Shown piece after piece: positions 40,364 through 49,103 of a stretch of 64,000 nt of DNA. The notes under the pieces were generated by a model. That model was not told the DNA's origin and made no database searches. It worked only from the letters and a program-made list of their open reading frames with translations. This DNA is from Desulfosporosinus sp. HMP52 (lineage in GTDB: Bacteria > Bacillota > Desulfitobacteriia > Desulfitobacteriales > Desulfitobacteriaceae), in assembly GCF_000765145.1 (NCBI RefSeq), contig NZ_JMGA01000020.1, forward strand, positions 1 through 64,000. The letters run 5' to 3'. A program made the translations under genes and the position numbers. Position 1 is the stretch's first letter. Every line of letters begins with the position of its first letter.

Positions 40364-42139
40364 TCAATCACTTTTAGAATCTGAGTGAAAATAATCGTAG
40401 ATGGTTTTAGCAGTATTGAAAGGGATCCCGGAAGCTTGTAGTTCCAGGATGCTAGCAGATTGAATATCTTCAAGTGACGGAAAATGACGTAACAGCTGTT
40501 GTTTGCGTCTTGGGCCAATTCCCGGAATATCATCTAGAATAGAAAAAGTCATATTTTTGGCACGCTGCTGACGATGAAAAGTAATCGCAAAGCGGTGGAC
40601 TTCATCCTGAATTCTGCCAAGTAAAAAAAACGTAGGATGATTCTTAGGTAATAGAACCTGTTCTCCGAACTGATTAATTAGCCCGTGGGTTTGATGACGT
40701 TCATTTTTAACCATTCCGGCAACTGGAATTACTAGATTAATTTCCTTTAAGGCACTTAATGCTGCCCTTATTTGCCCTTTACCCCCATCCACCAATATTA
40801 AGTTAGGAAGAGTTTCGTTTTCGGAAACTAATCGTTTATACCTGCGAAAAATTACTTGCTTCATGGCAGCAGTATCATCAGAAGTATCCATGGGTTGGAT
40901 TTTATATTTACGATAACCTCTGCGTTCAGGTTTACCTTCAATAAATTGTACCATTCCAGCAACAGTGTGTGCTCCTGAAATATTGGAAATGTCAAAGGCT
41001 TCAATTCTTCTGGGAACTGAAATGTTTAAGAGTTCCCCAAGTGTCTTTAAAGCATCTCCTGTTTCTTGCTGTTGATTAATTTCAAGAGTGATTTGGTCAT
41101 GAAGAGTGGTTTGAGCATTTGTCATGGCCATTAGTACCAACTCTCTTTTTTTCCCTTTCTGAGGAGTTGTAATAGGGAAGAGTTTGGACAGTGCCAAGGA
41201 CTCAATGGCTGGAATTAGGATTTCTTTGGGCCATACAGCCCGTTCTATATAAAACTGAGCAACAAAAGAAACAAAAGCTTCTTCCGGATCTTCGTAATAG
41301 GGAAAAATAAAATTATCTCTGGCAAGCAATTTTCCTTGACGCAAATAGAATACTTGAATACACATCTGGTCAGTTGTCGTTGCAAAACCCAAAACATCGC
41401 GATCAATAAAATCATTGAGGGTGATGTTTTGTTTTTCTCCTAACTGCTTTAGATCCTCAATAAGGTCTCGGTATTCCTTGGCTCGTTCAAATTGTAAAGC
41501 TTCAGAAGCTTTAATCATTCTCCCATGTAAGAGTGTAAGGATACCACTTTGATCCCCTTTTAGAAAAGTAGATATCTCTTTGCGCATTCCTCTATAGACT
41601 TCAGGAGAAACCTCTTGTATACAAGGAGCAAGGCACTGTTCTAAATGATAATAAAGACAGGGTTGTGAGGGGATTTGACGACATTTCCGAAAAGGAAATA
41701 GTCGATTTAGTAAACGGGCCGCTTCCCTGGCTGCCGTTGCATTAGGGTAAGGTCCATAATATTTACTTTTGTCTTTCTTCAACTGGCGTGTAACAAGAAC
41801 TCGAGGGTGACTTTCTTCAGTAATCGATAGGTAAGGGTAAGATTTATCATCCCGCAAGAGAATATTGTATTTTGGGTTATATTTCTTAATTAAATTACAC
41901 TCTAAAACAAGAGCTTCAACTTCGGAATCCGTCGTGATATATTCAAAATCTGAAATTTGACTAACTAGTCGGGCAGTTTTTCCGTCGTGTGAACCGGTGA
42001 AATATGATTTAACTCGGTTTTTAAGAACTTTTGCTTTCCCGACATAAATAATTTGAGCTTGGTTATCTTTCATTAAATAAACGCCAGGTTTTTCTGGCAA
42101 CAAGGATAGCTTCTGGCGAAGCAGATTCAATATTCCCAC
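40364..42139 (-). CDS. uvrC: Excinuclease ABC subunit C
   Basis: Nucleotide-excision-repair dual nuclease, 591 residues. The N-terminal GIY-YIG domain (PGVYLMKDNQAQIIYVGKA) makes the 3' cut. A Cys set (CRQIPSQPCLYYHLEQCLAPC) fits the Fe-S/metal region seen in UvrC, and a UVR motif follows (about residues 200-235). The C-terminal RNase H-like domain (EAFDISNISG, LILVDGGKGQ) makes the 5' cut, and HhH motifs (LDDIPGIGPRRKQQLL) close the protein. ATG 42139 lies near a GAGGTGGGA site. uvrA and uvrB are not in the window. Confidence 0.97.
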   Translation of the reverse strand: MGILNLLRQKLSLLPEKPGVYLMKDNQAQIIYVGKAKVLKNRVKSYFTGSHDGKTARLVSQISDFEYITTDSEVEALVLECNLIKKYNPKYNILLRDDKSYPYLSITEESHPRVLVTRQLKKDKSKYYGPYPNATAAREAARLLNRLFPFRKCRQIPSQPCLYYHLEQCLAPCIQEVSPEVYRGMRKEISTFLKGDQSGILTLLHGRMIKASEALQFERAKEYRDLIEDLKQLGEKQNITLNDFIDRDVLGFATTTDQMCIQVFYLRQGKLLARDNFIFPYYEDPEEAFVSFVAQFYIERAVWPKEILIPAIESLALSKLFPITTPQKGKKRELVLMAMTNAQTTLHDQITLEINQQQETGDALKTLGELLNISVPRRIEAFDISNISGAHTVAGMVQFIEGKPERRGYRKYKIQPMDTSDDTAAMKQVIFRRYKRLVSENETLPNLILVDGGKGQIRAALSALKEINLVIPVAGMVKNERHQTHGLINQFGEQVLLPKNHPTFFLLGRIQDEVHRFAITFHRQQRAKNMTFSILDDIPGIGPRRKQQLLRHFPSLEDIQSASILELQASGIPFNTAKTIYDYFHSDSKSD

Positions 42140-42278
42140 CTCAAGTCTATTTTAGAGGTTGGAATTAAGAGATGCAAGTTTAATAATCATATCTTTAAGT
42201 AAACAAACGTATATATGGTATATCAAGCATTGTGGTTGTCAGATAAAGTTAAGTTCAAGTATATTGGAGGGGATTGAT

Positions 42279-42803
42279 ATGCCTAATACTTGGGGACGAC
42301 CACCGCGCAATGAATTATGGCGGGACTTACAAGCACTTGCTTTGTGGATCTTGATTATTGGAGTTGTAGGTTATGTCCTTTTTCCAAGCTTTTTTAAGAG
42401 CGTATATAGTCATCTTTCAGATCCGGTTTCTCAAGCGAGTACAATTAACGACCAATATTCTCTTAATAATCCGGTAAATCCTAATACTGATTTCACAAGT
42501 GATCAGAATTTCTTGGGCCAAGGTTTTTCTAGTGTATCTAATGCACTATACAATAATAGTAACAACGAAGTATCTATAGGTTATTGGGTTATCTTTGTTG
42601 CTGATGGAGAGTTTAAGCAACTTTCAGTTAGCAGTGATTCCTATGCCTATTTGCTGAATTTAATAGAAAGTGATAAAAACGCTGCTGGAAAAATTACATT
42701 GATATTGTCTTCAAACGGCCAAATAAGTAAGTATAATGTGAGTGATGAAATATATGCCATAATCACAAATATGGCATTAATCGTAAATCGCAATAGTAAG
42801 TAA
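42279..42803 (+). CDS. Hypothetical membrane-anchored protein, 174 aa
   Basis: ATG 42279 follows TTGGAGGGGATTG and encodes 174 residues. One membrane helix near the N-terminus (ALALWILIIGVVGYVLF, about residues 19-35) is followed by an Asn/Ser-rich linker and a folded C-terminal part (SIGYWVIFVADGEFKQLSVS...). The frame extends upstream to 42159 without a start signal. No family recognised. The C-terminal domain is probably outside the membrane. Convergent with the YdcZ-like gene. Confidence 0.7.
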   Translation: MPNTWGRPPRNELWRDLQALALWILIIGVVGYVLFPSFFKSVYSHLSDPVSQASTINDQYSLNNPVNPNTDFTSDQNFLGQGFSSVSNALYNNSNNEVSIGYWVIFVADGEFKQLSVSSDSYAYLLNLIESDKNAAGKITLILSSNGQISKYNVSDEIYAIITNMALIVNRNSK

Positions 42804-42807
42804 GTTT

Positions 42808-43251
42808 TTAGCGAAAAAGAAGTTTTGCGCCTGCCGCGAAAAGACCGATGCCGAGCAATTGCCATGGACTCCAGTGAACTTTTGTAACTCCGAATAGGCC
42901 GAAATGATCAATAAGAACAGCCATACTGACTTGCCCAATGATGATTGCAGTCGTAGCATTACAGACACCAACTTTTGGAATACTTGTTGCTACAAGTCCG
43001 ACGATAATGACACTAAGAACCCCACCTAGATACAAATACCATGGAATAGAGCTCCAGGTATGGCTGAAGAATGGTGCTCGCCAAGTGAGCATTACTCCTA
43101 GTGAGACAAGTGTACCGATAATATGGACAAGGAGTGTGGCAGATAGAAGTGAGGTCTTTTGACTTAAAGATGAGTTTAAAGTACCTTGCACTGCCATTGC
43201 AACACCAGAAATCGCAGCAATTAAAAACGGGAGAGAAAGTAATTTTGACAT
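42808..43251 (-). CDS. YdcZ-like DMT-type membrane protein (DUF606)
   Basis: A 147-residue membrane protein with about five helices, matching the YdcZ/DUF606 branch of the drug/metabolite transporter superfamily. LIAAISGVAMAVQGTLNSSL at the N-terminus and PKVGVCNATTAIIIGQV in the middle are typical. Such half-size proteins probably work as dimers; substrate unknown. ATG 43251 follows TTAGGAGGAAT. Monocistronic. Confidence 0.9.
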   Translation of the reverse strand: MSKLLSLPFLIAAISGVAMAVQGTLNSSLSQKTSLLSATLLVHIIGTLVSLGVMLTWRAPFFSHTWSSIPWYLYLGGVLSVIIVGLVATSIPKVGVCNATTAIIIGQVSMAVLIDHFGLFGVTKVHWSPWQLLGIGLFAAGAKLLFR

Positions 43252-43457
43252 TTAATTCCTCCTAAAGCAATTTTTTGAATTATAGTAAACCATAATCTTA
43301 GACTTAATCAGTAAACCATTGGATTCTCGAGTTTTCACCAGTTAAGACTAAATATCCATGGTGAATTAAGGCAACTCCGTTAAGATGTATCAGTATTCAA
43401 TACAAAGTTAAGGGGAAAATGTAAGTATCGTAAAAATAATTTAAAAAGAGGTGCATC

Positions 43458-43832
43458 ATGGACATTGATTATAATTTGGTACAACGCGCCCAGATGCTTC
43501 TCACCCTAGACCATCCTTTAACACAGGTGAGAGAGATTCTCCTGAGGGAAGGTTATCCCCAAGAACAAGTGGTTGAATTAATGGATGCAACTGAAGAAGT
43601 GCTGAATTATCTTGTTCCCCCCCAATACGATGAAAATAAAATCGGCATCGATATTTTACATCCAGGAGAAGAGAAAAAAGAAGGCCGAAAACCAACTGTC
43701 GATATATTGATTGACAAACGCTCTGGTCGTCTGGAATTAATAACCCCTCACCAACCTGAGACCTGGCGTGTAGCGAATGAGGTTCGTAAAGCTATTAAAC
43801 GACAACGTAAAACAATGAAAAATTATCACTAA
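43458..43832 (+). CDS. Hypothetical protein, 124 aa
   Basis: ATG 43458 follows AAAGAGGTGCATC and encodes a 124-residue soluble protein. The N-terminal half looks helical (RAQMLLTLDHPLTQVREILL, then EQVVELMDATEEVLNYL). The C-terminal half is basic (RKAIKRQRKTMKNYH). No family recognised. It sits upstream of mqnE on the same strand, separated by 130 bases containing a 16-base palindrome CTGTAATTAATTACAG (43845-43860) that might act as a weak terminator or operator. Confidence 0.7.
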   Translation: MDIDYNLVQRAQMLLTLDHPLTQVREILLREGYPQEQVVELMDATEEVLNYLVPPQYDENKIGIDILHPGEEKKEGRKPTVDILIDKRSGRLELITPHQPETWRVANEVRKAIKRQRKTMKNYH

Positions 43833-43964
43833 TGTTTAATGGGGCTGTAATTAATTACAGTCCTTTCCTGTACCTTTTCGACATCTTTCCTATATCTTTT
43901 CTCGAATTTCAGGAATTATGTTATAATTAAAATACATAACAATTATAGGAAAGAAGGGTCCGTT

Positions 43965-45074
43965 GTGAGTTTTACTCCAGTAATCGATGGATTAGAAAAA
44001 ATCTATACAAAAATAAATACTCAGCAAAGGCTAAACAAAGATGATGGTTTATTACTCTTACAAACAACTAATTTACTTGGTCTGGGTTATCTAGCTAACC
44101 AAAAGAAACGAATGATGACCGGGGATCAAGTTTTTTATAATAACAATGCCCATATCAACTACAGTAATGTGTGTAAAGTTAAATGTGGACTCTGCGCTTT
44201 TGCCAAAGACCCAGGGGAAAAGGGTTCCTATACGATGACTATTGAAGAAGTGGTTGATAAAGCAAGGCACTTCGCCAAACAGGGCGTTACTGAACTTCAT
44301 ATAGTTGGAGGCATACATCCGGATCTTCCCTTTTCATACTACTTAGAAATGATTAAACAAATAAAAGAGTCTGCTCCACAAGTAAGTTTAAAAGCCTTCA
44401 CGGCGGCAGAATACGATTTCTTTGCGCAAAAAGAGAATTTACCGGTTTTAGAAATAATCAAAATTCTTAAAGATGCAGGACTAAGCTTTATTACCGGTGG
44501 AGGAGCGGAAAATTTTAGTCCAAGGGTTCGTGAAATCATTTGTCCCGGAAAGTTGAGCGGAGAGCGCTGGTTAGAAATACATCGTCTTGCCCATACCCTA
44601 GGTATACCATCAAATGCAAATGTTCTGTATGGTATTATTGAAACAGATGAAGAGCTAATAGATCACCTCTTAGCTTTAAGGACCTTGCAAGATGAGACCG
44701 GAGGCTTCAAGGCCTTAATTCCGACTGCTTTTCATCCTAAAAATACAAAATTCGAGGATCTCCCTCAAGCAAGTGCCGTACGAACATTAAAAGTGATTGC
44801 TGTTGCTCGCTTAATCTTAGATAATTTTCGCTATATCAAGGCTTATTGGGTTTCTTCAAGTCCGCAAGTAGCCCAAATGGCACTATCCTTCGGAGCCAAT
44901 GATTTAGATGGCGTAGTACGTGAAGAAAAAATCTATCATACTGCGGGAGCTACAAGTCCTCAGATGCAGACAGAACAACAGCTAATTGAGATGATTCATG
45001 AATTGGGATTAGAAGCAGTTGAAAGAGATACCTACTATAATATCATTAAGACAGTATCCCCCAAACGGGGTTAA
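43965..45074 (+). CDS. mqnE: Aminodeoxyfutalosine synthase (radical SAM)
   Basis: Radical-SAM enzyme of the futalosine menaquinone pathway, 369 residues, acting after MqnA. The cluster motif is C70-x3-C74-x2-C77 (YSNVCKVKCGLCAFA). ELHIVGGIHPDLPFSYYLEM, KAFTAAEYDFFA and IKAYWVSSSP are the MqnE-specific segments separating it from MqnC. FGANDLDGVVREEKI follows near the end. GTG 43965 or nearby fits the AAAGAAGGG site. mqnA is 17 kb away; mqnB, mqnC and mqnD are not in this window. Confidence 0.93.
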   Translation: MSFTPVIDGLEKIYTKINTQQRLNKDDGLLLLQTTNLLGLGYLANQKKRMMTGDQVFYNNNAHINYSNVCKVKCGLCAFAKDPGEKGSYTMTIEEVVDKARHFAKQGVTELHIVGGIHPDLPFSYYLEMIKQIKESAPQVSLKAFTAAEYDFFAQKENLPVLEIIKILKDAGLSFITGGGAENFSPRVREIICPGKLSGERWLEIHRLAHTLGIPSNANVLYGIIETDEELIDHLLALRTLQDETGGFKALIPTAFHPKNTKFEDLPQASAVRTLKVIAVARLILDNFRYIKAYWVSSSPQVAQMALSFGANDLDGVVREEKIYHTAGATSPQMQTEQQLIEMIHELGLEAVERDTYYNIIKTVSPKRG

Positions 45075-45097
45075 GTTAAAGCCAAGAGGTGAATAAA

Positions 45098-45580
45098 ATG
45101 CACATTGCTGTATTGTCAGACACACATTTGCGTCCTGGTAAATCTCTGCCAAGTTTTGTCTGGGAACACTTGAATCAAGTAGATATGATTCTACATGCAG
45201 GTGATTTGACGAATATGGGATTGCTTGAGGAATTGTCTTCCATAGCACAGGTTCGGGCTGTGAGCGGGAATTGTGATGGTTGGGATGTTGCACTTCCTGA
45301 CCGGGATATTATTGAATGTGAGAGTGTAAGTATTGGCTTAATTCACGGTCATGTGGGAAAAGGAAAAAACACCCCTGATCGAGCTTATTATGCTTTTGTT
45401 GATTCAAAAGTAGATATTATTGTTTTTGGGCATAGTCATACTCCGTTTTTAGAGTGGAGAAATGGTCTGCTCTTATTTAACCCTGGTTCTCCAACAGACA
45501 AACGAAGAGAGCAATACTTTTCTTTTGGACTAATTAATATTCAACATGGGGAGATACAAGCGAAGCATCTTTATTTTTAA
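45098..45580 (+). CDS. YfcE/MJ0936-type metallophosphoesterase
   Basis: A 160-residue calcineurin-like phosphodiesterase. The metal ligands are in VLSDTHLRP, LHAGDLTNM, SGNCDGWD, LIHGHVG and FGHSHTP, all present. Members hydrolyse phosphodiester model compounds; natural substrates are uncertain. ATG 45098 follows AAGAGGTGA; a GTG at 45089 inside that site is in frame but unlikely. It is 23 bases after mqnE and 30 bases before the next gene, so it is probably in the same transcript. Confidence 0.92.
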   Translation: MHIAVLSDTHLRPGKSLPSFVWEHLNQVDMILHAGDLTNMGLLEELSSIAQVRAVSGNCDGWDVALPDRDIIECESVSIGLIHGHVGKGKNTPDRAYYAFVDSKVDIIVFGHSHTPFLEWRNGLLLFNPGSPTDKRREQYFSFGLINIQHGEIQAKHLYF

Positions 45581-45612
45581 GCATCTACAGAAAGTATATC
45601 CGGAGGATATCA

Positions 45613-46170
45613 ATGAAACATCGTAGGAATAAAGTCAAACGTGAACATGGTATTATTCAAAATGCATTAGAATGGTTAGAAAATCTAAGCCTTCTGGTGG
45701 AAGTTACTGACATCATTCCAGGTGTTATTGATGTGAACCGATCCTCTGAAAGAGGTATTGTTTATAAATATGAAACACAAACAGGATGCAAGCTGTTGCT
45801 TAAAAGTAGTGGCTCAATCCAAGAAGCCTTTGTTGTAACGAAGCACCCTCAGCGCATTAAAGAATGGGTTAATCAAGAATTTCCTTCACCCGATATCTTA
45901 ACGGCTGAGCAGAATGATACAACTTCAACTAACACCATTAATCGCGTAGGGAAGAAGCCTTCGAAAATCCGGCCAAAATCGGGGATAAAAGCCGAGACTA
46001 CGCCAATGGCGAGAGGGCGGAGAGCGAAGCGACGATCTGCTAAAAGTGGACTAATGTCAAATGATAAGTCAGAAGATAAATCAATAACGGTGGCTGATCA
46101 ACTGGATTGTTCTATGAGGAAGGCCTTAAAAATGCTTAAAAGTTCTTTGGAAAGGCAAGGTAAGAAATAG
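45613..46170 (+). CDS. DUF2103-like basic protein
   Basis: A 185-residue protein with an N-terminal domain (about residues 1-85: KHRRNKVKREHG, VTDIIPGVIDVNRSSERG, KLLLKSSGSIQEAFVVT) that resembles the DUF2103 family of small predicted metal-binding or RNA-related proteins. A linker with basic low complexity (GRRAKRRSAKSG) and a C-terminal helical segment (DQLDCSMRKALKMLKSSLE) follow. The family link is moderate. ATG 45613 follows CCGGAGGATATC, 32 bases after the phosphoesterase gene. Confidence 0.6.
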   Translation: MKHRRNKVKREHGIIQNALEWLENLSLLVEVTDIIPGVIDVNRSSERGIVYKYETQTGCKLLLKSSGSIQEAFVVTKHPQRIKEWVNQEFPSPDILTAEQNDTTSTNTINRVGKKPSKIRPKSGIKAETTPMARGRRAKRRSAKSGLMSNDKSEDKSITVADQLDCSMRKALKMLKSSLERQGKK

Positions 46171-46246
46171 AATAAAGCCAAGAAAGTAGATAATTTTTAA
46201 CCTTTAGCATGGGAATCGGCTGCTTATGTAAGGATGGTGTATACGC

Positions 46247-47353
46247 GTGGAAGTAAGTGGCATATCGGCACCTAGTTCGGCTAACGCAGCCCTTCTAAGC
46301 AAGTTTCAGCTTGGAGAGCGGCTTCTGGTAGAAGTTATGAACATTTCCGATAAGGGCGAAGGGACTATTAGGGTTAAAGGACAAAGTTTAAACGCCCTTT
46401 TAGAAACATCAACTCAGGTGGGGGAGAAATTTTGGGTGAAGGTAGGGAATTTAAATGAGGGAGGCTTATTACTTATTCGTGAGCCAATTCCCGGCAAACT
46501 AAAAGATAGTTTCTCTGTCCCTCCACAAGTCCAACAGATAAATGAGCGGGGCTTACCTAATAATCAAACTATCGTCGCTTTAGTAAAAAACTTTCCAACA
46601 ACGCCTTTAGAAGTGTTTAGTGCATTATTCGGAAGTATGCAGGGAACTGCGTTTAACAATGAATTATTAACATACTTGAAAAAGGCAATTCCTCAGTGGA
46701 GTAGTCTATCTGGAGACAATGGAAAAGATGAATTGTTGAAGAGCTTGAAAAAGCTTGGTCTAAATTACGAACACCGGATACATAATATGCTTAAATTAGA
46801 TCAACCTGCTAAAGAGATTGAAAAACAAAGTCTCTTGGATACATTTAAAGGAGTACTCCTGAAAGCAATTCAAAGTCAAAACAATGAGGACAGGAATGAT
46901 TCGGATAACCCACTTGTTCAAATGCTTCAGAAAATAACTGGGCAGCAATTGTGGTTAAAAACAGGAGCCCTGGATAGTGCGTACCTGATCCTACATCTAC
47001 CACTCTTGAATCATGAGCAGCTTATCCCCGCTCAAATAGCTATCGAAAGTTCGCGTAAAGGATCAAAAATGGATGAAAACCATTGTCGAATTGCTATCTT
47101 AGTTCAAACTCAGGAACTTGGAGAAATAGGAATTGATGCTTTTTTTAATGAGAAGAATTTCACATGCAAGGTGCTAAGTGATGATTCCTTGCTCCCGCGA
47201 CTCCTAGAAGCAGCAATACCTGAAACAAAAGAGAAATTTATAAAACTAGGCTTTCAATTAGAAAGAGTCGAATCGGGAGAACTAAGACAGAACCTTGAAT
47301 TTCGTAATTTTCTCCATGGATCTCGACGAAGTGGAGTTGATATTCTGAGATGA
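46247..47353 (+). CDS. FliK-like (YlqG-type) hook-length control-like protein
   Basis: A 368-residue soluble protein paired with a downstream FlhB C-terminal-domain protein. N-terminal segments (FQLGERLLVEVMNISDKGEG and VGEKFWVKVGNL) and the C-terminal region (QELGEIGIDAFFNEKNFTCKV) resemble the Bacillus YlqG arrangement and the FliK C-terminal domain. GTG 46247 fits AAGGATG at 46231. Its stop overlaps the start of the next gene by 4 bases (ATGA), indicating coupling. FliK checks hook length by contact with FlhB, so the pair makes sense together. Assignment rests mainly on the neighbour and order. Confidence 0.7.
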   Translation: MEVSGISAPSSANAALLSKFQLGERLLVEVMNISDKGEGTIRVKGQSLNALLETSTQVGEKFWVKVGNLNEGGLLLIREPIPGKLKDSFSVPPQVQQINERGLPNNQTIVALVKNFPTTPLEVFSALFGSMQGTAFNNELLTYLKKAIPQWSSLSGDNGKDELLKSLKKLGLNYEHRIHNMLKLDQPAKEIEKQSLLDTFKGVLLKAIQSQNNEDRNDSDNPLVQMLQKITGQQLWLKTGALDSAYLILHLPLLNHEQLIPAQIAIESSRKGSKMDENHCRIAILVQTQELGEIGIDAFFNEKNFTCKVLSDDSLLPRLLEAAIPETKEKFIKLGFQLERVESGELRQNLEFRNFLHGSRRSGVDILR

Positions 47354-47655
47354 TAGAGAATAACGAAAACAAGACCATAACTAAAAAGAAAAGAGAAGAT
47401 AAGGCTGCCGCTTTAGTCTACGACCAGGCTGGGGCACCGAGAATTGTAGCTAAAGGAGTAGGAGAAGTTGCTCGTAAAATAATAGAAAATGCTGAAGAAG
47501 AAGGTATCCCTATTCAAAAGAACGAGGTACTTGTAGAAGCTCTGATGCAAGTTGAATTGTCAAAGGAAATACCTCCTCAACTTTACCAAGCCGTGGCTGA
47601 ATTGTTAGCTTTTGTTTATCGCTTAGAAAAAGTTAAATCCAGCTCAAGATTATAA
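47350..47655 (+). CDS. FlhB C-terminal-domain-like protein (YlqH/FlhX type)
   Basis: A 101-residue protein equal to the cytoplasmic C-terminal domain of FlhB/EscU export-gate proteins without the membrane part. AAALVYDQAGAPRIVAKGVG, IPIQKNEVLVEAL, and EIPPQLYQAVAELLAFVYRL follow the FlhB pattern. The NPTH autocleavage motif of full FlhB is absent; the chain starts after that point. ATG 47350 overlaps the FliK-like stop. No other flagellar gene lies in the window. Confidence 0.9.
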   Translation: MIENNENKTITKKKREDKAAALVYDQAGAPRIVAKGVGEVARKIIENAEEEGIPIQKNEVLVEALMQVELSKEIPPQLYQAVAELLAFVYRLEKVKSSSRL

Positions 47656-47723
47656 ACGATACATAATTCAGAGAATGCTTCGCAAACTATTAATACAATG
47701 AAAATAGGATGCAGGAGGTCTTT

Positions 47724-48167
47724 ATGAAGACATCATTTGAAGCTTTAAACACAATACTCAAGGGCGAACATATGGCTATCGATCAATACCAGGCCTATAT
47801 AGACACATTAACGGATAGCCCACTACGAAACCATCTTATAGCAATTCTTACAGATCATAAAGAGCATGCGACCCGGATAGCTTATTATATTCAGACAAAT
47901 GGAGGGCAGGTTGAAGAAGGGGCGGGTTTCCCGGGTATGATCGCTGAATGGAAAACTAGACTAGCAAATATGAGGGAGGTTGCCCCGGCTGAAATGCTTA
48001 AACGTCTTTATGACGGAGAGGATAAAGGATTAGCTAGAGCGGTTCAATATTCGGAGCAGTATTTAAACAGCGCTGAGAAAGAGGTTTTAAATCCTATATT
48101 CTCAAACGAACATGATCACCTTAAGCAGTTGCAAAACTTACAAGAAGGGCTTTACAACAATATATAA
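47724..48167 (+). CDS. Ferritin-like four-helix protein (DUF2383-like)
   Basis: A 147-residue all-helical protein of the ferritin-like superfamily. FEALNTILKGEHMAIDQYQAY carries an E-x-x-x-x-x-x-Y pattern, with LTDHKEHATRIAYYI, EDKGLARAVQYSEQYL and NEHDHLKQLQNLQEG supplying further Glu/His pairs that could hold a di-iron site. The closest match is the DUF2383/YciE-like group, often linked to stress or iron handling. ATG 47724 follows CAGGAGGTC. Terminator directly after. Metal content is inferred. Confidence 0.78.
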   Translation: MKTSFEALNTILKGEHMAIDQYQAYIDTLTDSPLRNHLIAILTDHKEHATRIAYYIQTNGGQVEEGAGFPGMIAEWKTRLANMREVAPAEMLKRLYDGEDKGLARAVQYSEQYLNSAEKEVLNPIFSNEHDHLKQLQNLQEGLYNNI

Positions 48168-48170
48168 AAT

Positions 48171-48195
48171 AAAAAGCGGCATTTGCCGCTTTTTT
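48171..48195 (+). terminator. Intrinsic terminator
   Basis: AAAAAGCGGCA (48171-48181) pairs with TGCCGCTTTTT (48184-48194) and a T-run, immediately after the ferritin-like gene. It also lies beyond the stop of the convergent hypothetical gene. Confidence 0.9.
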
Positions 48196-48203
48196 AGAGT
48201 TGA

Positions 48204-48527
48204 TTATTTTGTTAGAGATTCTTTATGTGATTGTTTCCGTGATAATCTCTTTCGAGCCAGCATATTAGCAACTTTGCCATTGTCCCCTAAAAAGATTCCT
48301 TGTAGTCTCCATTCACGGAAGGTCTGCCAGAACTGCTGCTCTGAGATTCTGCGGGTATAACCTTCAGATTCTTCATCGTATGGCCAAAAGACGTCAACCC
48401 ATAAGGTGCCATTGCTGCTTAAAACTAATAAGAAATGAACTAGTTCAGGATTTGTGGATTCAGAATCGCGCATTAGTATGTGTGAGCGCCCGTTAGGAAA
48501 GTCAGTTCGTATGTAACTTAACTTCAT
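48204..48527 (-). CDS. Hypothetical protein, 107 aa
   Basis: A soluble 107-residue protein on the minus strand with ATG 48527 (MKLSYIRTDFPNG). It has a beta-rich, aromatic middle (VHFLLVLSSNGTLWVDVFWPYDE) and a basic C-terminus (NMLARKRLSRKQSHKE). The upstream GGGGGATTAAG is a weak ribosome binding site. I do not recognise a family. Its length, position between terminators and protein-like composition support coding. Confidence 0.65.
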   Translation of the reverse strand: MKLSYIRTDFPNGRSHILMRDSESTNPELVHFLLVLSSNGTLWVDVFWPYDEESEGYTRRISEQQFWQTFREWRLQGIFLGDNGKVANMLARKRLSRKQSHKESLTK

Positions 48528-48760
48528 CTTAAACTTAATCCCCCTCTGATAATTCCAGAGATTCCTGATGCATCAGGTTTAGTATAGCATGAAATGATTG
48601 ATAAAACGATGGGCAATTTTGCTATATCTCCTACTCCTGTCAACTTAATTTATGCTGATTGTCGAATAAAAGTTCATAGAAAAATCACGTATGTGAACAG
48701 AAAATTCAGGACAAACTGAGAACGCTAAATATTAAATTAAGGTTAATGGGAGGATATTTT

Positions 48761-49024
48761 ATGTTGACAGTTATTCATACCTTCAATGGTCCTGATCAGG
48801 ATCGAATTCTAGGAGAAGTTAGGACAGGGATACAATCTGTTGAAGATATCGAGGGATTTAAATTTGCCTCAGTTAATAAGCAGCAAAACACCAAAGATAT
48901 AATGCTTTTTTCGAAATGGGAAAATCGTACAGCCTATGAGAATTGGGCTGATACAGTTGGAGAAAATAAAGCATTCAAGCAAGCAACGCCGCAAATGTTT
49001 GAGGTTCTGGATGAAAAATATTAA
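48761..49024 (+). CDS. Antibiotic biosynthesis monooxygenase (ABM)-domain protein
   Basis: An 87-residue ferredoxin-like dimeric-barrel protein. VIHTFNGPDQDRILGEVRTG, FKFASVNKQQNTKDIMLFSKWENRTAYENWA and FKQATPQMFEVL give the ABM pattern. Members include heme-degrading and quinone-related small enzymes; activity cannot be read. ATG 48761 follows GGGAGGAT; an in-frame TTG/ATG further upstream at 48746 is less likely. Monocistronic, with a strong terminator. Confidence 0.85.
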   Translation: MLTVIHTFNGPDQDRILGEVRTGIQSVEDIEGFKFASVNKQQNTKDIMLFSKWENRTAYENWADTVGENKAFKQATPQMFEVLDEKY

Positions 49025-49034
49025 TTAAACTCAA

Positions 49035-49077
49035 AAAGGTGCCAAGAGTTTGAGGAATTCAAACTCTTGGCACCTTT
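49035..49077. terminator. Bidirectional intrinsic terminator
   Basis: A perfect 19-base stem (49035-49053 with 49059-49077) with loop GGAAT lies between the ABM gene and the convergent pabC gene. A/T runs flank it. Confidence 0.9.
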
Positions 49078-49103
49078 GCCTTATTAAAATGAAAGGTAGA
49101 GAA

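Noticed and set aside
40174..40533. 119-codon reading of the small minus-strand frame
   Set aside because: The upstream half overlaps uvrC in another frame; the ribosome binding site near 40350 points to a much shorter product.
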